DNA from: an uncultured Flavobacteriaceae bacterium
GTDB lineage: Bacteria > Bacteroidota > Bacteroidia > Flavobacteriales > Flavobacteriaceae
Assembly: GCA_937930675.1 (NCBI GenBank)
Contig: CALHCC010000015.1
Coordinates: forward strand, 1-45,321
Length of the DNA stretch: 45,321 nucleotides
Direction of reading: 5' to 3'
The number at the start of each line of letters is the position of its first letter. Within the stretch, counting starts at the first letter, position 1. The position numbers were made by a program, and so were the translations under genes. Of this stretch, positions 1 through 8,926 are shown one piece after another. The notes under the pieces are model-generated. The model did no database searches, was not told the DNA's origin, and was given only the letters and a program-made list of their open reading frames with translations.

Positions 1-2046
1 TTTATTTCAAAAAAAATAAGCATTGCTGTTCAAAAAGAAAAAATGCATAAAATGATGTTGTTTTTACAAGAAAATATAGGTACACTTACGCAACAAAATA
101 TTTTAGTAGACAAAAAAACATACCAACAAAATCCTATCTACGAGCTTAAATATTTTCCTAGCTTTTTACATCCTTATACGTCTGAATTTAAATGGGAAGC
201 CGAATTTTTTAAAGCTTTAACCACACAATACATTCGTCAAATGGTAAATCATAATCTTACCGAAGATTATTGGTTTACTCAAGGCTTAGAAGTGTATTTG
301 TTTGCTACATATATCAATCAATACTATCCAAATTCTAAATTACTAGGCCGATTGGCAAACATTTGGGGAATTAAATCCATGCACATTGCTCAACAAAATT
401 TTAATGCCAAGTTTTCTATTGTACACCAAATTACGGCTAGGGAAAATTTAGATCAAAAACTCACCACTCCTATCCATCAATTATCTAACTACAACAAAAA
501 AGTAGTATCGCCTTATAAAGCAGGTATTGGTTTTTTGTTTTTAAGCGATTACGTAGGAAAAGACATCTTAAAAAACAGCATTACTACCTATGTAAATCAA
601 TACCGTAATCAACCTAGCCATTCTAACTCGTTTTTAAAGTTATTGCAAAAAAACAGCACTAAAAACATCGATTGGTTTGAAAAAGAATGGTTAAATACCG
701 CTAAAAAAATAGATCATAAAATTGTAAAAACACATTTTAAAAAAGACAGCGTACACATCATCTTAAAAAACAAACGATCTATTAAAACTCCCGTAGTGGT
801 CTATGGTTTAAAAAACGACACCGTTATTCATAAAACTTGGTTTGATGGATTTTCTGGAACCCAAAACATTGCTCTTAAAAATCAGAATTTTGATAAAATT
901 GTTTTGAATTACGAAGATATTTATCCTGAAATTAATTACAGAAACAACTGGGATCATCAAAAAAAAAAGTTATTTGAAAGACCCATACAAGTACGATTGT
1001 TAAACGATTTAAACAATCCGAACACTCATCAAATATTCTTAAAACCCGAAGCTGCGTATAATTATTACGATGGAGTTTTGTTAGGAGTTAGCATTCAAAA
1101 CAAAGCCTACATTCAACAAAATTTAGAATATGCTTTAAAACCCACCTATGGTTTCGGCAGCAATAGCTTAACGGGAGGTTTTAAAATAAACTATACTTTT
1201 TATCCAGAAAAAACATCTGTTTATGCCACCCGTTTTGGTATTAGTGGTAGCAATTTTCATTATGCAGAAGACTTAAGCTATAATACATTGTCTCCCTTTT
1301 TTAGTATCGATTTTAAGCAAAAAAACTTTAGAGCCTTAGGTACTAACAAACTAACTGCTACTTTTTTGGTGATTGATAGAGAAACGGAAATCAATACTCC
1401 TAGAGCCGATGAAGATGAATACAACTTATTAAAACTAGCGTACCGTTACAAAAGAAACAAACTCATTCACAATTACGAGTTTAACATCAATACAGAAATT
1501 GCTAGTAAATTCTCTAAACTAAACACCGATTTTAGGTACCGACATTTAACCAACAAAAAAAGACCTATTGAATTGCGTTTTTTTGGAGGATTATTTTTAA
1601 ACAACCATACCTCTAACGATTTTTTTAGCTACAACCAGCACACTGCCAACGATTATTTGTTTGAACTTCCGTACTTAGGGAGATCCGAAGACTCAGGTTT
1701 TGTAAGTCAACAATATTTTAAAGCACAAGGAGGATTTGTTTCTCAAAACAACCCAGGTTTTGCCAATCGATGGTTAACAAGTATAAATACAAGTGTGGGA
1801 ATTTATAAGTGGATAGAAACTTTTAACAATGTCTCATTGTTGAAAAATCGTAATTCTGACGCTTTTTTTGATTACGAAGGAGGGATTCGTTTGAATTTTA
1901 TTCCCAACATTTTAGAGTTTTACCTACCTGTTTACAACAAAGAAGGCCTTGTTATTCAAGAAGATAACTACGCTAAAAAAATTAGATTTGTGTTAAATCT
2001 AAAAGCACAACCTATTATTAAATTCTTAAAACAGCAATTGTTTTAA
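1..2046 (+). CDS. M1 (gluzincin) peptidase-like protein with C-terminal beta-barrel, 5' end outside window
   Basis: The frame is open from base 1, so the start lies upstream and at least 681 residues of the C-terminal part are present. The first ~230 residues look like the C-terminal half of an M1-type catalytic domain plus helical domain: a helix ending LTTQYIRQM, then DYWFTQGLEVYLFATYI, which matches the usual HExxHQ(W/Y)...W(L/F)xEG(F/L)A.Y arrangement. Here the HExxH position reads K-A-L-T-T and the third zinc ligand position reads Q (FTQGLE), so the metal site seems lost. The last ~330 residues consist of alternating aromatic/polar strands with charged turns and end in Phe, as expected of an outer-membrane barrel. 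It may be a non-catalytic surface protein of a Bacteroidota gluzincin-like family. The family call and barrel are inferred by eye; an upstream HExxH outside the window cannot be excluded. Confidence 0.55.
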   Translation, partial: FISKKISIAVQKEKMHKMMLFLQENIGTLTQQNILVDKKTYQQNPIYELKYFPSFLHPYTSEFKWEAEFFKALTTQYIRQMVNHNLTEDYWFTQGLEVYLFATYINQYYPNSKLLGRLANIWGIKSMHIAQQNFNAKFSIVHQITARENLDQKLTTPIHQLSNYNKKVVSPYKAGIGFLFLSDYVGKDILKNSITTYVNQYRNQPSHSNSFLKLLQKNSTKNIDWFEKEWLNTAKKIDHKIVKTHFKKDSVHIILKNKRSIKTPVVVYGLKNDTVIHKTWFDGFSGTQNIALKNQNFDKIVLNYEDIYPEINYRNNWDHQKKKLFERPIQVRLLNDLNNPNTHQIFLKPEAAYNYYDGVLLGVSIQNKAYIQQNLEYALKPTYGFGSNSLTGGFKINYTFYPEKTSVYATRFGISGSNFHYAEDLSYNTLSPFFSIDFKQKNFRALGTNKLTATFLVIDRETEINTPRADEDEYNLLKLAYRYKRNKLIHNYEFNINTEIASKFSKLNTDFRYRHLTNKKRPIELRFFGGLFLNNHTSNDFFSYNQHTANDYLFELPYLGRSEDSGFVSQQYFKAQGGFVSQNNPGFANRWLTSINTSVGIYKWIETFNNVSLLKNRNSDAFFDYEGGIRLNFIPNILEFYLPVYNKEGLVIQEDNYAKKIRFVLNLKAQPIIKFLKQQLF

Positions 2047-2077
2047 CAATGTTAATAGCTTCATTCCACATCTTTCC

Positions 2078-2105
2078 TTTGTCAAATTATAAATGATTAA
2101 CTTTA
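2078..2105 (+). promoter_or_regulatory. possible promoter of fused E1 gene
   Basis: TTTG at 2078-2081 is followed 16 nt later by TAACTTTA at 2098-2105, one base from the Bacteroidota -7 consensus TAnnTTTG. The spacing is short, so this is only a candidate. Confidence 0.35.
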
Positions 2106-2129
2106 TGCGTTGAAAATTGTGAAATAATT

Positions 2130-4595
2130 ATGCCTGTAACTGTGAATTCCCAAAAAGAACAAGAACTTACATTTAAGCAATTCAAAGAAGAAATCTTAAA
2201 AGATTACTACATTGCTGTGCTAAGTCGTGAATGCAGTTTACTAGGTCGTAAAGAAGTATTAACAGGAAAAGCCAAATTTGGAATTTTTGGGGATGGTAAA
2301 GAATTGCCGCAAATAGCTATGGCCAAGGCTTTTGAAAAAGGAGACTGGAGATCTGGATACTACAGAGATCAAACCTTTATGTTGGCTTTAGGAGAGTTAA
2401 CTCCACAACAATTTTTTGCAGGTTTGTATGCACATACAGACATTAAACACGAACCTTTTGCTGCTGGTAGACAAATGGGAGGACATTTTGCCTCACACAG
2501 TTTAGATGCAGACGGAAATTGGAAAAACCTAACGCAACAATACAATACAGCTTCGGATGTCTCTTGTACCGCAGCACAAATGCCAAGGTTGGTAGGACTT
2601 GCCTATGCTTCTAAATTATACCGACAAGAAAAAACAGTACAAACAGGTTACGAGAAGTTTAGCAACAAAGGAAACGAAGTAGCTTGGGGAACCATTGGAA
2701 ATGCCAGTACTAGTGAAGGACACTTTTTTGAAGCCATTAACGCTGCAGGAGTTTTACAAATTCCTATGGTGGCAAGTATTTGGGATGATGAATATGGTAT
2801 TTCTGTGCATCAAAAACACCACACCACTAAAGAAAATATTTCTGAAGTTTTAAAAGGTTTTCAAAGAGATGAAAACACCAAAGGATTAGAAATTTTTAAG
2901 GTAAAAGGTTGGGATTATTCCAATTTAATAGACACCTATACCAAAGCTTCTCAAATTGCAAGAGAAGAACACGTACCGGTCATGATTCATGTAACCGAAG
3001 TTACACAACCTCAGGGACATTCCACATCAGGATCGCACGAACGTTACAAGAGTGCAGAACGCTTACAATGGGAAAAAGATTTTGATTGTAACAAAAAAAT
3101 GCGTGAATGGATTTTAAATTTTGATTTATCAGACAGTAACGGGAATTTAAAGTTGGTGAATGATGAACAAGAACTCATCGACATTGAAAAAAGAGCCAGA
3201 CAAGAAGTTTCTGCTGCCAAAAGAGCTGCGTGGCAAGCATTTATAAAGCCTCTAAAATCAGAACAAACTGGGCTTTTAACTGTTTTAAATAAAGTATGTG
3301 AAGAAAGTTGCAATAAAAACTTTATTCAAAAATTTAAAAACGATTTAGAAGGACTCACAGAACTAACCGAGGTTACTAGAAAAAGTATTTACAGTACTGC
3401 CAGAAAAGTTTTAACGTATTTAAAAGACGAAAACATTCCTAGCAAACAATTACTACAAAACTGGTTACGTATTAATTTACCTATTGCCCAAGAAAAATAC
3501 AGTTCTAAATTATTAAATGATTTTGATAAAGGAGCTAGTACTATAAAAGAAATTTTACCTGCCTACAATACTCAAAAAGAAATTGTAGATGCCAGAGTAA
3601 TTATTAGAGATAATTTTGATGCCTTACTTAAAAAACATCCAAACCTTTTTATTTTTGGAGAAGATGCTGGTAAAATTGGTGATGTAAATCAAGGACTAGA
3701 GAGTTTACAGGATACGTTTGGAGAATTACGTGTGGCAGATACCGGAATTAGAGAAGCCACCATTATGGGACAAGGAATTGGAATGGCTCTACGTGGTTTA
3801 AGACCTATTGCAGAAATTCAGTATTTGGATTATATTTTATATGCCATTCAAACCTTAAGTGACGATTTAGCCTGCTTGCGTTACCGTACTTACGGAAAAC
3901 AAACGGCTCCTTTAATTGTAAGAACCAGAGGACACCGATTAGAAGGTATTTGGCACTCTGGATCTCCTATGGCTTTAATATTAAGCTGTTTAAGAGGAAT
4001 GCACTTGTTAGTGCCTAGAAACATGACCAAAGCGGCCGGTTTTTATAATACTTTATTACAAACAGATGAGCCTGCTATTGTCATTGAAAACTTAAATGGT
4101 TACCGATTAAAAGAAGAAAAACCGAACAATTTAGGAGAATTTTTAACTCCTGTTGGGTACTCTGAAACGATTAAAGAAGGAAGCGACATTACCTTAGTTT
4201 CTTACGGATCTACACTAAAAATTGTACTAGAAGTTGCCCAAAGAGAATTGGCACAAGTAGGCATTAATGCAGAAGTAGTAGATGTGCAAAGTTTAATGCC
4301 TTTTGATTTGGATCACAACATTAGTCACAGTGTTTCTAAAACCAACCGCTTGGCTATTATTGATGAGGATGTACCTGGAGGTGCTTCCGCATACATTTTA
4401 CAAAAAGTAGTAGACGAGCAAAACGCATATCAGTATTTAGACAGCAAACCTATTTGTATTTCTGCCCAAGAACACAGACCTGCTTATGGTAGTGACGGAG
4501 ATTATTTTTCAAAACCTTCTCACGATGATATTTTTGAAAAAATCTATGCGATGTTTAATGAAGTAAACCCTAAAAAGTATCCGAGTTTGTATTAG
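2130..4595 (+). CDS. 2-oxoacid dehydrogenase E1, fused alpha and beta subunits
   Basis: Thiamine-diphosphate-dependent E1 component of a 2-oxoacid dehydrogenase complex, with alpha and beta chains in one 821-residue polypeptide, a common arrangement in Bacteroidota. The alpha part shows the TPP/Mg motif at about residues 187-222 (GNASTSEGHFFEAIN ... WDDEYGIS; canonical GDG...NN is varied as GNA...DD). A charged linker of about 150 residues follows. The beta part starts near residue 505 with FGEDAGKIGDVNQG and continues through GIREATIMGQGIGMALRGLRP and a C-terminal transketolase-like domain (VSYGS...VDVQSLMPFD). The substrate, pyruvate or branched-chain 2-oxoacids, cannot be decided from sequence alone; the architecture is closer to branched-chain/acetoin types than to the AceE type. 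No E2 or E3 gene is adjacent. Its TAG stop abuts the stop of the convergent gene with no bases between. Confidence 0.88.
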   Translation: MPVTVNSQKEQELTFKQFKEEILKDYYIAVLSRECSLLGRKEVLTGKAKFGIFGDGKELPQIAMAKAFEKGDWRSGYYRDQTFMLALGELTPQQFFAGLYAHTDIKHEPFAAGRQMGGHFASHSLDADGNWKNLTQQYNTASDVSCTAAQMPRLVGLAYASKLYRQEKTVQTGYEKFSNKGNEVAWGTIGNASTSEGHFFEAINAAGVLQIPMVASIWDDEYGISVHQKHHTTKENISEVLKGFQRDENTKGLEIFKVKGWDYSNLIDTYTKASQIAREEHVPVMIHVTEVTQPQGHSTSGSHERYKSAERLQWEKDFDCNKKMREWILNFDLSDSNGNLKLVNDEQELIDIEKRARQEVSAAKRAAWQAFIKPLKSEQTGLLTVLNKVCEESCNKNFIQKFKNDLEGLTELTEVTRKSIYSTARKVLTYLKDENIPSKQLLQNWLRINLPIAQEKYSSKLLNDFDKGASTIKEILPAYNTQKEIVDARVIIRDNFDALLKKHPNLFIFGEDAGKIGDVNQGLESLQDTFGELRVADTGIREATIMGQGIGMALRGLRPIAEIQYLDYILYAIQTLSDDLACLRYRTYGKQTAPLIVRTRGHRLEGIWHSGSPMALILSCLRGMHLLVPRNMTKAAGFYNTLLQTDEPAIVIENLNGYRLKEEKPNNLGEFLTPVGYSETIKEGSDITLVSYGSTLKIVLEVAQRELAQVGINAEVVDVQSLMPFDLDHNISHSVSKTNRLAIIDEDVPGGASAYILQKVVDEQNAYQYLDSKPICISAQEHRPAYGSDGDYFSKPSHDDIFEKIYAMFNEVNPKKYPSLY

Positions 4596-5885
4596 TTATT
4601 TAGTTGATTTTTCATCGTTTTGTTGTATCAATCGTAGTCCTACTTCACATTCAGCACATCGTTCTTTATCGCAATATTGCTTTTTTAATGTAAGTAGAGC
4701 CTGAGCTTCTAAGGCAGATGTAGCCGTATATCCTATTTCTTTAAATTTGGTAAGAATGCTATTTTTCTCTGAAGGCAACTCATACAGCACCTCTAAAAAT
4801 CCAGAAGTATCCCACCCTTTTTGTTGATGGTATAAAAACAATACAGGAATTACCACATTTACAATTAAAATTTCTCTAAAATGTTTGCTTATTTTTTTAT
4901 ATGATTTTTTAGAAACCTTCCCAAAATTGTAATGTGTGTACCAATAATCATTCACAGATACATCAAACAAATTCTGATAGTTTTTTAAAGAAGTACCTAA
5001 CACTATCAATTCAGAAAAAACAGCAGGATGTGCCTCGTAAAAAGCAATAAGCTGAGCCAATCGTATGGTAGGAAAATTAGAAGGCCTACATCCATAAAAA
5101 TTTAGAGACTCTTTATTCTCGTTCTTTAACTGATATTTTTGTTGTTGGTATTGGTATTCTTTTTGCAAATTCTGGTAATACACATCTTCCCTATCTTCTG
5201 TTAACAAACCCAATAAGCCATATAAAAAAGAACTCGCTGTTTTATTTACCCATTGATTTCTGATCACCGAATAATCTACATTAGAAAACGTTTCGTAAAA
5301 AATAGTTCCGTTTATCGTTCCCCCAAAATACTTTGTCATCATTAAAAACAAGGTCGCTTCCCAATCCCCTTTACAAGCCTTCCAAATTGTTTCTACCTCT
5401 TTGGTTTTTCTTTCTAAACGTTCTACCATCAAACGTTCTAACCAAAACTTAAATTTTTCATCGGCTAATTCTTTAAAAGAACCCTCACACAAAATCCATG
5501 TATTTTTATGCTGTAGCAATCCTTCATAATTAGCAATAATTTGTTTAGAAATGTATTGTTTTAACTCTAATACAGGAATTTCATTGCCATGTACATCGTA
5601 AACCTCAACATCGTGATGATACACAACATGCAATATTACATTCTGATAATTTTTATCTTTTTGATGCTGATGTGCATACCAATCGGATGAATTTACATGA
5701 ATCTCTATATTTCCTGCCCACTTTTGTTCTCCAATGGTAACAATGGCACTGCTAATATCAGGTCCTTGTAAAGTGTTTACCATTCCATAATGGTTAATTT
5801 CTATATTTTTTTGGTGTACTGTGCGTAACTCTTTTGTGGTAAACAACTTTTGTTGCCATACCAAATGTAAAAAAGACTCTTTCAT
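4596..5885 (-). CDS. DUF2851 family protein
   Basis: A 429-residue soluble protein typical of the DUF2851 family widespread in Bacteroidota, whose function is unknown. Recognised from the N-terminal region (ESFLHLVWQQKLF, VNTLQGPDISSA, GNIEIHVNSSDWYAHQH) and by overall length. The C-terminus has a compact cysteine cluster, C-x4-C-x2-C (YCDKERCAEC), near residues 406-414, which could bind metal, although that is not established. No signal peptide or membrane segment is present. The gene converges on the E1 gene with zero intergenic bases and is divergent from the nitroreductase gene across 85 bp. Confidence 0.8.
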   Translation of the reverse strand: MKESFLHLVWQQKLFTTKELRTVHQKNIEINHYGMVNTLQGPDISSAIVTIGEQKWAGNIEIHVNSSDWYAHQHQKDKNYQNVILHVVYHHDVEVYDVHGNEIPVLELKQYISKQIIANYEGLLQHKNTWILCEGSFKELADEKFKFWLERLMVERLERKTKEVETIWKACKGDWEATLFLMMTKYFGGTINGTIFYETFSNVDYSVIRNQWVNKTASSFLYGLLGLLTEDREDVYYQNLQKEYQYQQQKYQLKNENKESLNFYGCRPSNFPTIRLAQLIAFYEAHPAVFSELIVLGTSLKNYQNLFDVSVNDYWYTHYNFGKVSKKSYKKISKHFREILIVNVVIPVLFLYHQQKGWDTSGFLEVLYELPSEKNSILTKFKEIGYTATSALEAQALLTLKKQYCDKERCAECEVGLRLIQQNDEKSTK

Positions 5886-5934
5886 AGCGTATTAGAATCT
5901 AAGGTGATCCTCCTAAGTTAAAAAATAAATAGCG

Positions 5935-5942
5935 TATTTTTG
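5935..5942 (+). promoter_or_regulatory. -7 element upstream of nitroreductase-pepD
   Basis: TATTTTTG is an exact match to TAnnTTTG, 28 bp before the ATG at 5971. No good -33 TTTG is visible at the expected distance. Confidence 0.5.
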
Positions 5943-5970
5943 TAGTACAAAACAAAGAATCTATCATTGT

Positions 5971-6600
5971 ATGAATATAATAGACAGCCTTAAATGGCGA
6001 TATGCTACCAAAAAATTTGATCCTACTAAAAAACTTTCATCCTCTCAACTTCAAACCTTAAAAGAAGCTTTTAATTTAACGGCTACTTCTTACGGATTAC
6101 AAGCATTGAGTTTGGTGATTGTAAAAAATTCAGACATTAGAGAGACTTTAGTACCTCATTGTTTTGGTCAACAACAAGTGGTAGACGCTTCTCATTTATT
6201 GGTACTTTGTTATCCCGAACATTTTGATGGAAAGGACGTTACCAACTATTTTAACAGAGTAATTGCAGAAAGAAATACTCCAGAAGAAACCATCAAACCA
6301 TTTAAAGATTTTTTAATCAATGAGTTTGACACCAAAAGTACCCAAGACAAACACAATTCTTTTGCAAAACAAACTTACATTGCTTTAGGAAACTTGCTAA
6401 CGGTATGTGCCTTCGAAAAAATAGATTCTTGCCCTATGGAAGGATTTATTCCTGCAAAAGTTGATGAAGTTTTAGACTTAAAAGCTAAAAACTTAAAATC
6501 TGCTTTGCTATTACCTGTAGGATTTAGAGCCAAAGATGATTTTATGGCGAAAGAAAAAAAAGTAAGAAAACCGTTATCAGAATCCATTATAGAAATCTAA
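5971..6600 (+). CDS. NAD(P)H-dependent nitroreductase-family oxidoreductase
   Basis: A 209-residue FMN-dependent oxidoreductase of the nitroreductase superfamily, close to NfsB/YfkO-type proteins in length and in the opening SLKWRYATKKFDPTKKL, which holds the R-Y-x-x-K-x-F phosphate/FMN-binding start of the family. The conserved stretch TSYGLQALSLVIV follows, and the C-terminal LLPVGFRAKDDF is the usual G-(Y/F)-R segment. Such enzymes reduce nitro- or quinone-type substrates in the cytoplasm; the true substrate is unknown. Its TAA stop shares its last base with the ATG of the next gene (TAATG at 6598-6602), so the two are probably translationally coupled. Confidence 0.82.
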   Translation: MNIIDSLKWRYATKKFDPTKKLSSSQLQTLKEAFNLTATSYGLQALSLVIVKNSDIRETLVPHCFGQQQVVDASHLLVLCYPEHFDGKDVTNYFNRVIAERNTPEETIKPFKDFLINEFDTKSTQDKHNSFAKQTYIALGNLLTVCAFEKIDSCPMEGFIPAKVDEVLDLKAKNLKSALLLPVGFRAKDDFMAKEKKVRKPLSESIIEI

Positions 6601-8057
6601 TGAATCACGCTTTAACTACTCTAGAACCTCAAGAAGTTTGGAAACATTTTACGGCCATTAATGCCATTCCTAGAGCCTCTAAAAAAGAGCAAGCCATTGC
6701 TGATTTTATGGTTGCTTTTGGAAAAAAATTAGGATTAGAAACCATACAAGATGCTGCTTTAAATGTATTGATTAAAAAGCCTGCGACCTTGGGTTTTGAA
6801 AACAGAAAAAAAGTAACCTTACAGTCGCATTTAGACATGGTGCATCAAAAAAATAACGACACTGTTTTTGATTTTGCCACACAAGGAATACAAATGTTTG
6901 TAGAAGATGATTGGGTAAAAGCCAACGGAACTACGTTAGGGGCAGACAACGGTATGGGAGTTGCAAGCATCATGGCTATTTTGGCAAGTAACATCTTAGC
7001 ACATCCTGAACTAGAAGCTTTATTTACCGTGGACGAAGAAACAGGCATGACAGGAGCTTTTGAACTGCAACCCAACTTTATTTCTGGAGACATTCTCTTG
7101 AACTTAGATACCGAAGATGATGATGAAATTACCATTGGTTGTGCAGGAGGTATTGATGTTACAGCAGAAAAAACGCATGCATTAATTCCTATATTATCAA
7201 ATAGTAATTTTCACAAAATTGTAGTCAACGGTTTACAAGGAGGGCATTCTGGAATAGAAATACACAAAGGTCTAGGAAATTCTAACAAAATTTTAAATCG
7301 AGTTTTGTATGAATTAAATCAGATGACCGATTTTCAAATCATCAGCATTACTGGAGGAAATTTAAGAAATGCCATCCCTAGAGAAGCAGAAAGTACCATC
7401 GCTACAAAAGATGTAGACTTTACAGCAAAATTAAACAACATTGCCTCTAAAATTGTTACAGAATGGCACGCTAAAGAATCAAAGTTATCTATACAAGCAG
7501 AAACGGTACATGATGTTCTGTATGATAATGCCATTTCTAAAGAAGAACAACATCAACTTTTAAATGTAATTTATACCTGTTTTAATGGTGTATATACGTT
7601 TGATGCTCATATTACAGATTTAGTAGCTACGTCTAACAATTTAGCTTCTGTTACCTTGCATAACGGAAAAACAACCATTGCTTGTTTAACAAGATCTTCT
7701 ATAGAATCTGAAAAGCAAGATGTAGTGAATTTATTAACCGCTACTTTTCATCTTGCTAATTTTAAGGTAACCACTAGCGGAGCGTATCCAGGTTGGCAAC
7801 CCAACACAAAAAGTAGTATTTTAAATACCATGACGCTTATTTATGAACGTCTTTTTCATGAGAAGCCACACGTAAACGCTTGCCATGCAGGTTTAGAATG
7901 CGGAATTATAGGAAAACCGTATCCTAACATGGAAATGATTTCTTTTGGACCTACCATTAGAGGAGCACATTCCCCAGATGAAAAAGTAAGCATTTCGTCC
8001 ACTCAAAAATTTTGGCATTTTTTAACAGAAATTTTAAAAAACATTCCAAAAAAATAG
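6600..8057 (+). CDS. pepD: aminoacyl-histidine dipeptidase (M20C, PepD)
   Basis: A 485-residue cytosolic nonspecific dipeptidase of the M20 metallopeptidase clan, hydrolysing Xaa-His and related dipeptides with two metal ions. The metal and catalytic motifs are in place: H77-L-D79 in SHLDMVHQK, D116 in GADNGMG, the Glu pair E146-E147 in VDEETGMTGAF, D in NLDTEDDDE, and the C-terminal GPTIRGAHSPDEKV with the last His ligand. GGHSGIEIHKGLGNSNK marks the lid/dimerisation domain. Length matches the family (about 485). The start overlaps the upstream stop by one base. The link to the upstream nitroreductase is positional only. Confidence 0.92.
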   Translation: MNHALTTLEPQEVWKHFTAINAIPRASKKEQAIADFMVAFGKKLGLETIQDAALNVLIKKPATLGFENRKKVTLQSHLDMVHQKNNDTVFDFATQGIQMFVEDDWVKANGTTLGADNGMGVASIMAILASNILAHPELEALFTVDEETGMTGAFELQPNFISGDILLNLDTEDDDEITIGCAGGIDVTAEKTHALIPILSNSNFHKIVVNGLQGGHSGIEIHKGLGNSNKILNRVLYELNQMTDFQIISITGGNLRNAIPREAESTIATKDVDFTAKLNNIASKIVTEWHAKESKLSIQAETVHDVLYDNAISKEEQHQLLNVIYTCFNGVYTFDAHITDLVATSNNLASVTLHNGKTTIACLTRSSIESEKQDVVNLLTATFHLANFKVTTSGAYPGWQPNTKSSILNTMTLIYERLFHEKPHVNACHAGLECGIIGKPYPNMEMISFGPTIRGAHSPDEKVSISSTQKFWHFLTEILKNIPKK

Positions 8058-8104
8058 AATTTTCAACATGTAATTATGGTATTATAATTGTTAATATCTT
8101 AACT

Positions 8105-8134
8105 TTTGGTTACAGACAAATAATTGTACTTTTA
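8105..8134 (+). promoter_or_regulatory. promoter of parA-parB operon
   Basis: TTTG at 8105-8108, an 18-nt spacer, then TACTTTTA at 8127-8134 (one mismatch to TAnnTTTG). It lies 26 bp before the ATG at 8160 and overlaps the alternative TTG start at 8124, which argues against that longer frame. Confidence 0.6.
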
Positions 8135-8159
8135 CACTGGTTATAAAAAGCGGCTATTC

Positions 8160-8921
8160 ATGGGAAAAATTATTGCTATTGCAAATCAAAAAGGAGGAGT
8201 TGGTAAAACAACTACCTCAGTAAACCTTGCTGCCTCTTTGGGGGTTTTAGAAAAAAAGGTTTTAATTATTGATGCAGATCCGCAAGCCAATGCAACATCT
8301 GGATTGGGAATTGATATTGAAACCGTAGAAAAGGGAACCTATGAAATTTTAGAACATACTTGTAGTGCTCAAGAGGCTATTGTTAACACCAATTCTCCCA
8401 ATGTAGACATTATTCCTGCACACATTGATTTGGTAGCTATTGAAATAGAGCTGGTAGACAAAGAGCGTAGAGAATATATGTTAAAAGAATCGTTAAAACC
8501 GATTCAAGACCAATACGACTATATTATTATAGATTGTGCTCCTTCTTTGGGTTTAATTACCTTAAACTCCTTAACGGCAGCAAACTCTGTTATTATTCCT
8601 ATACAATGTGAATACTTTGCTTTGGAAGGGCTCGGAAAACTATTAAACACCATTAAAAGTGTTCAAAAGATACACAATGCTGCTTTAGATATTGAAGGAT
8701 TGTTATTAACCATGTACGATTCTCGTTTACGACTGTCAAATCAAGTGGTAGAAGAAGTAAAAACGCATTTTAGCGACATGGTATTTAAAACCATTATACA
8801 ACGTAACATCCGTTTAGGAGAAGCTCCAAGTTATGGAGAGAGCATTATTGCATACGATGCTACGAGTAAAGGAGCTATTAATTATATTAACTTAGCGAAC
8901 GAAGTGATTACCAAGAATTAG
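8160..8921 (+). CDS. parA: chromosome-partition ATPase ParA (Soj)
   Basis: Walker-type ATPase that, with ParB, segregates newly replicated origins. The deviant Walker A is KGGVGKTTT starting at residue 11 of MGKIIAIANQ, followed by DADPQANAT (A') and IIIDCAPSLGLIT (Walker B). At 253 residues without an N-terminal HTH it is of the chromosomal type. I use ATG 8160 rather than a TTG at 8124: the TTG lies inside the -7 element and would add 12 residues before the family's usual M-G-K-I-I start. Followed after 5 bp by parB. Confidence 0.93.
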   Translation: MGKIIAIANQKGGVGKTTTSVNLAASLGVLEKKVLIIDADPQANATSGLGIDIETVEKGTYEILEHTCSAQEAIVNTNSPNVDIIPAHIDLVAIEIELVDKERREYMLKESLKPIQDQYDYIIIDCAPSLGLITLNSLTAANSVIIPIQCEYFALEGLGKLLNTIKSVQKIHNAALDIEGLLLTMYDSRLRLSNQVVEEVKTHFSDMVFKTIIQRNIRLGEAPSYGESIIAYDATSKGAINYINLANEVITKN

Positions 8922-8926
8922 TAACT

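Noticed and set aside
8124-8159. Longer parA start at a TTG
   Set aside because: The TTG lies in the -7 promoter element and adds residues before the family's normal M-G-K-I-I start.
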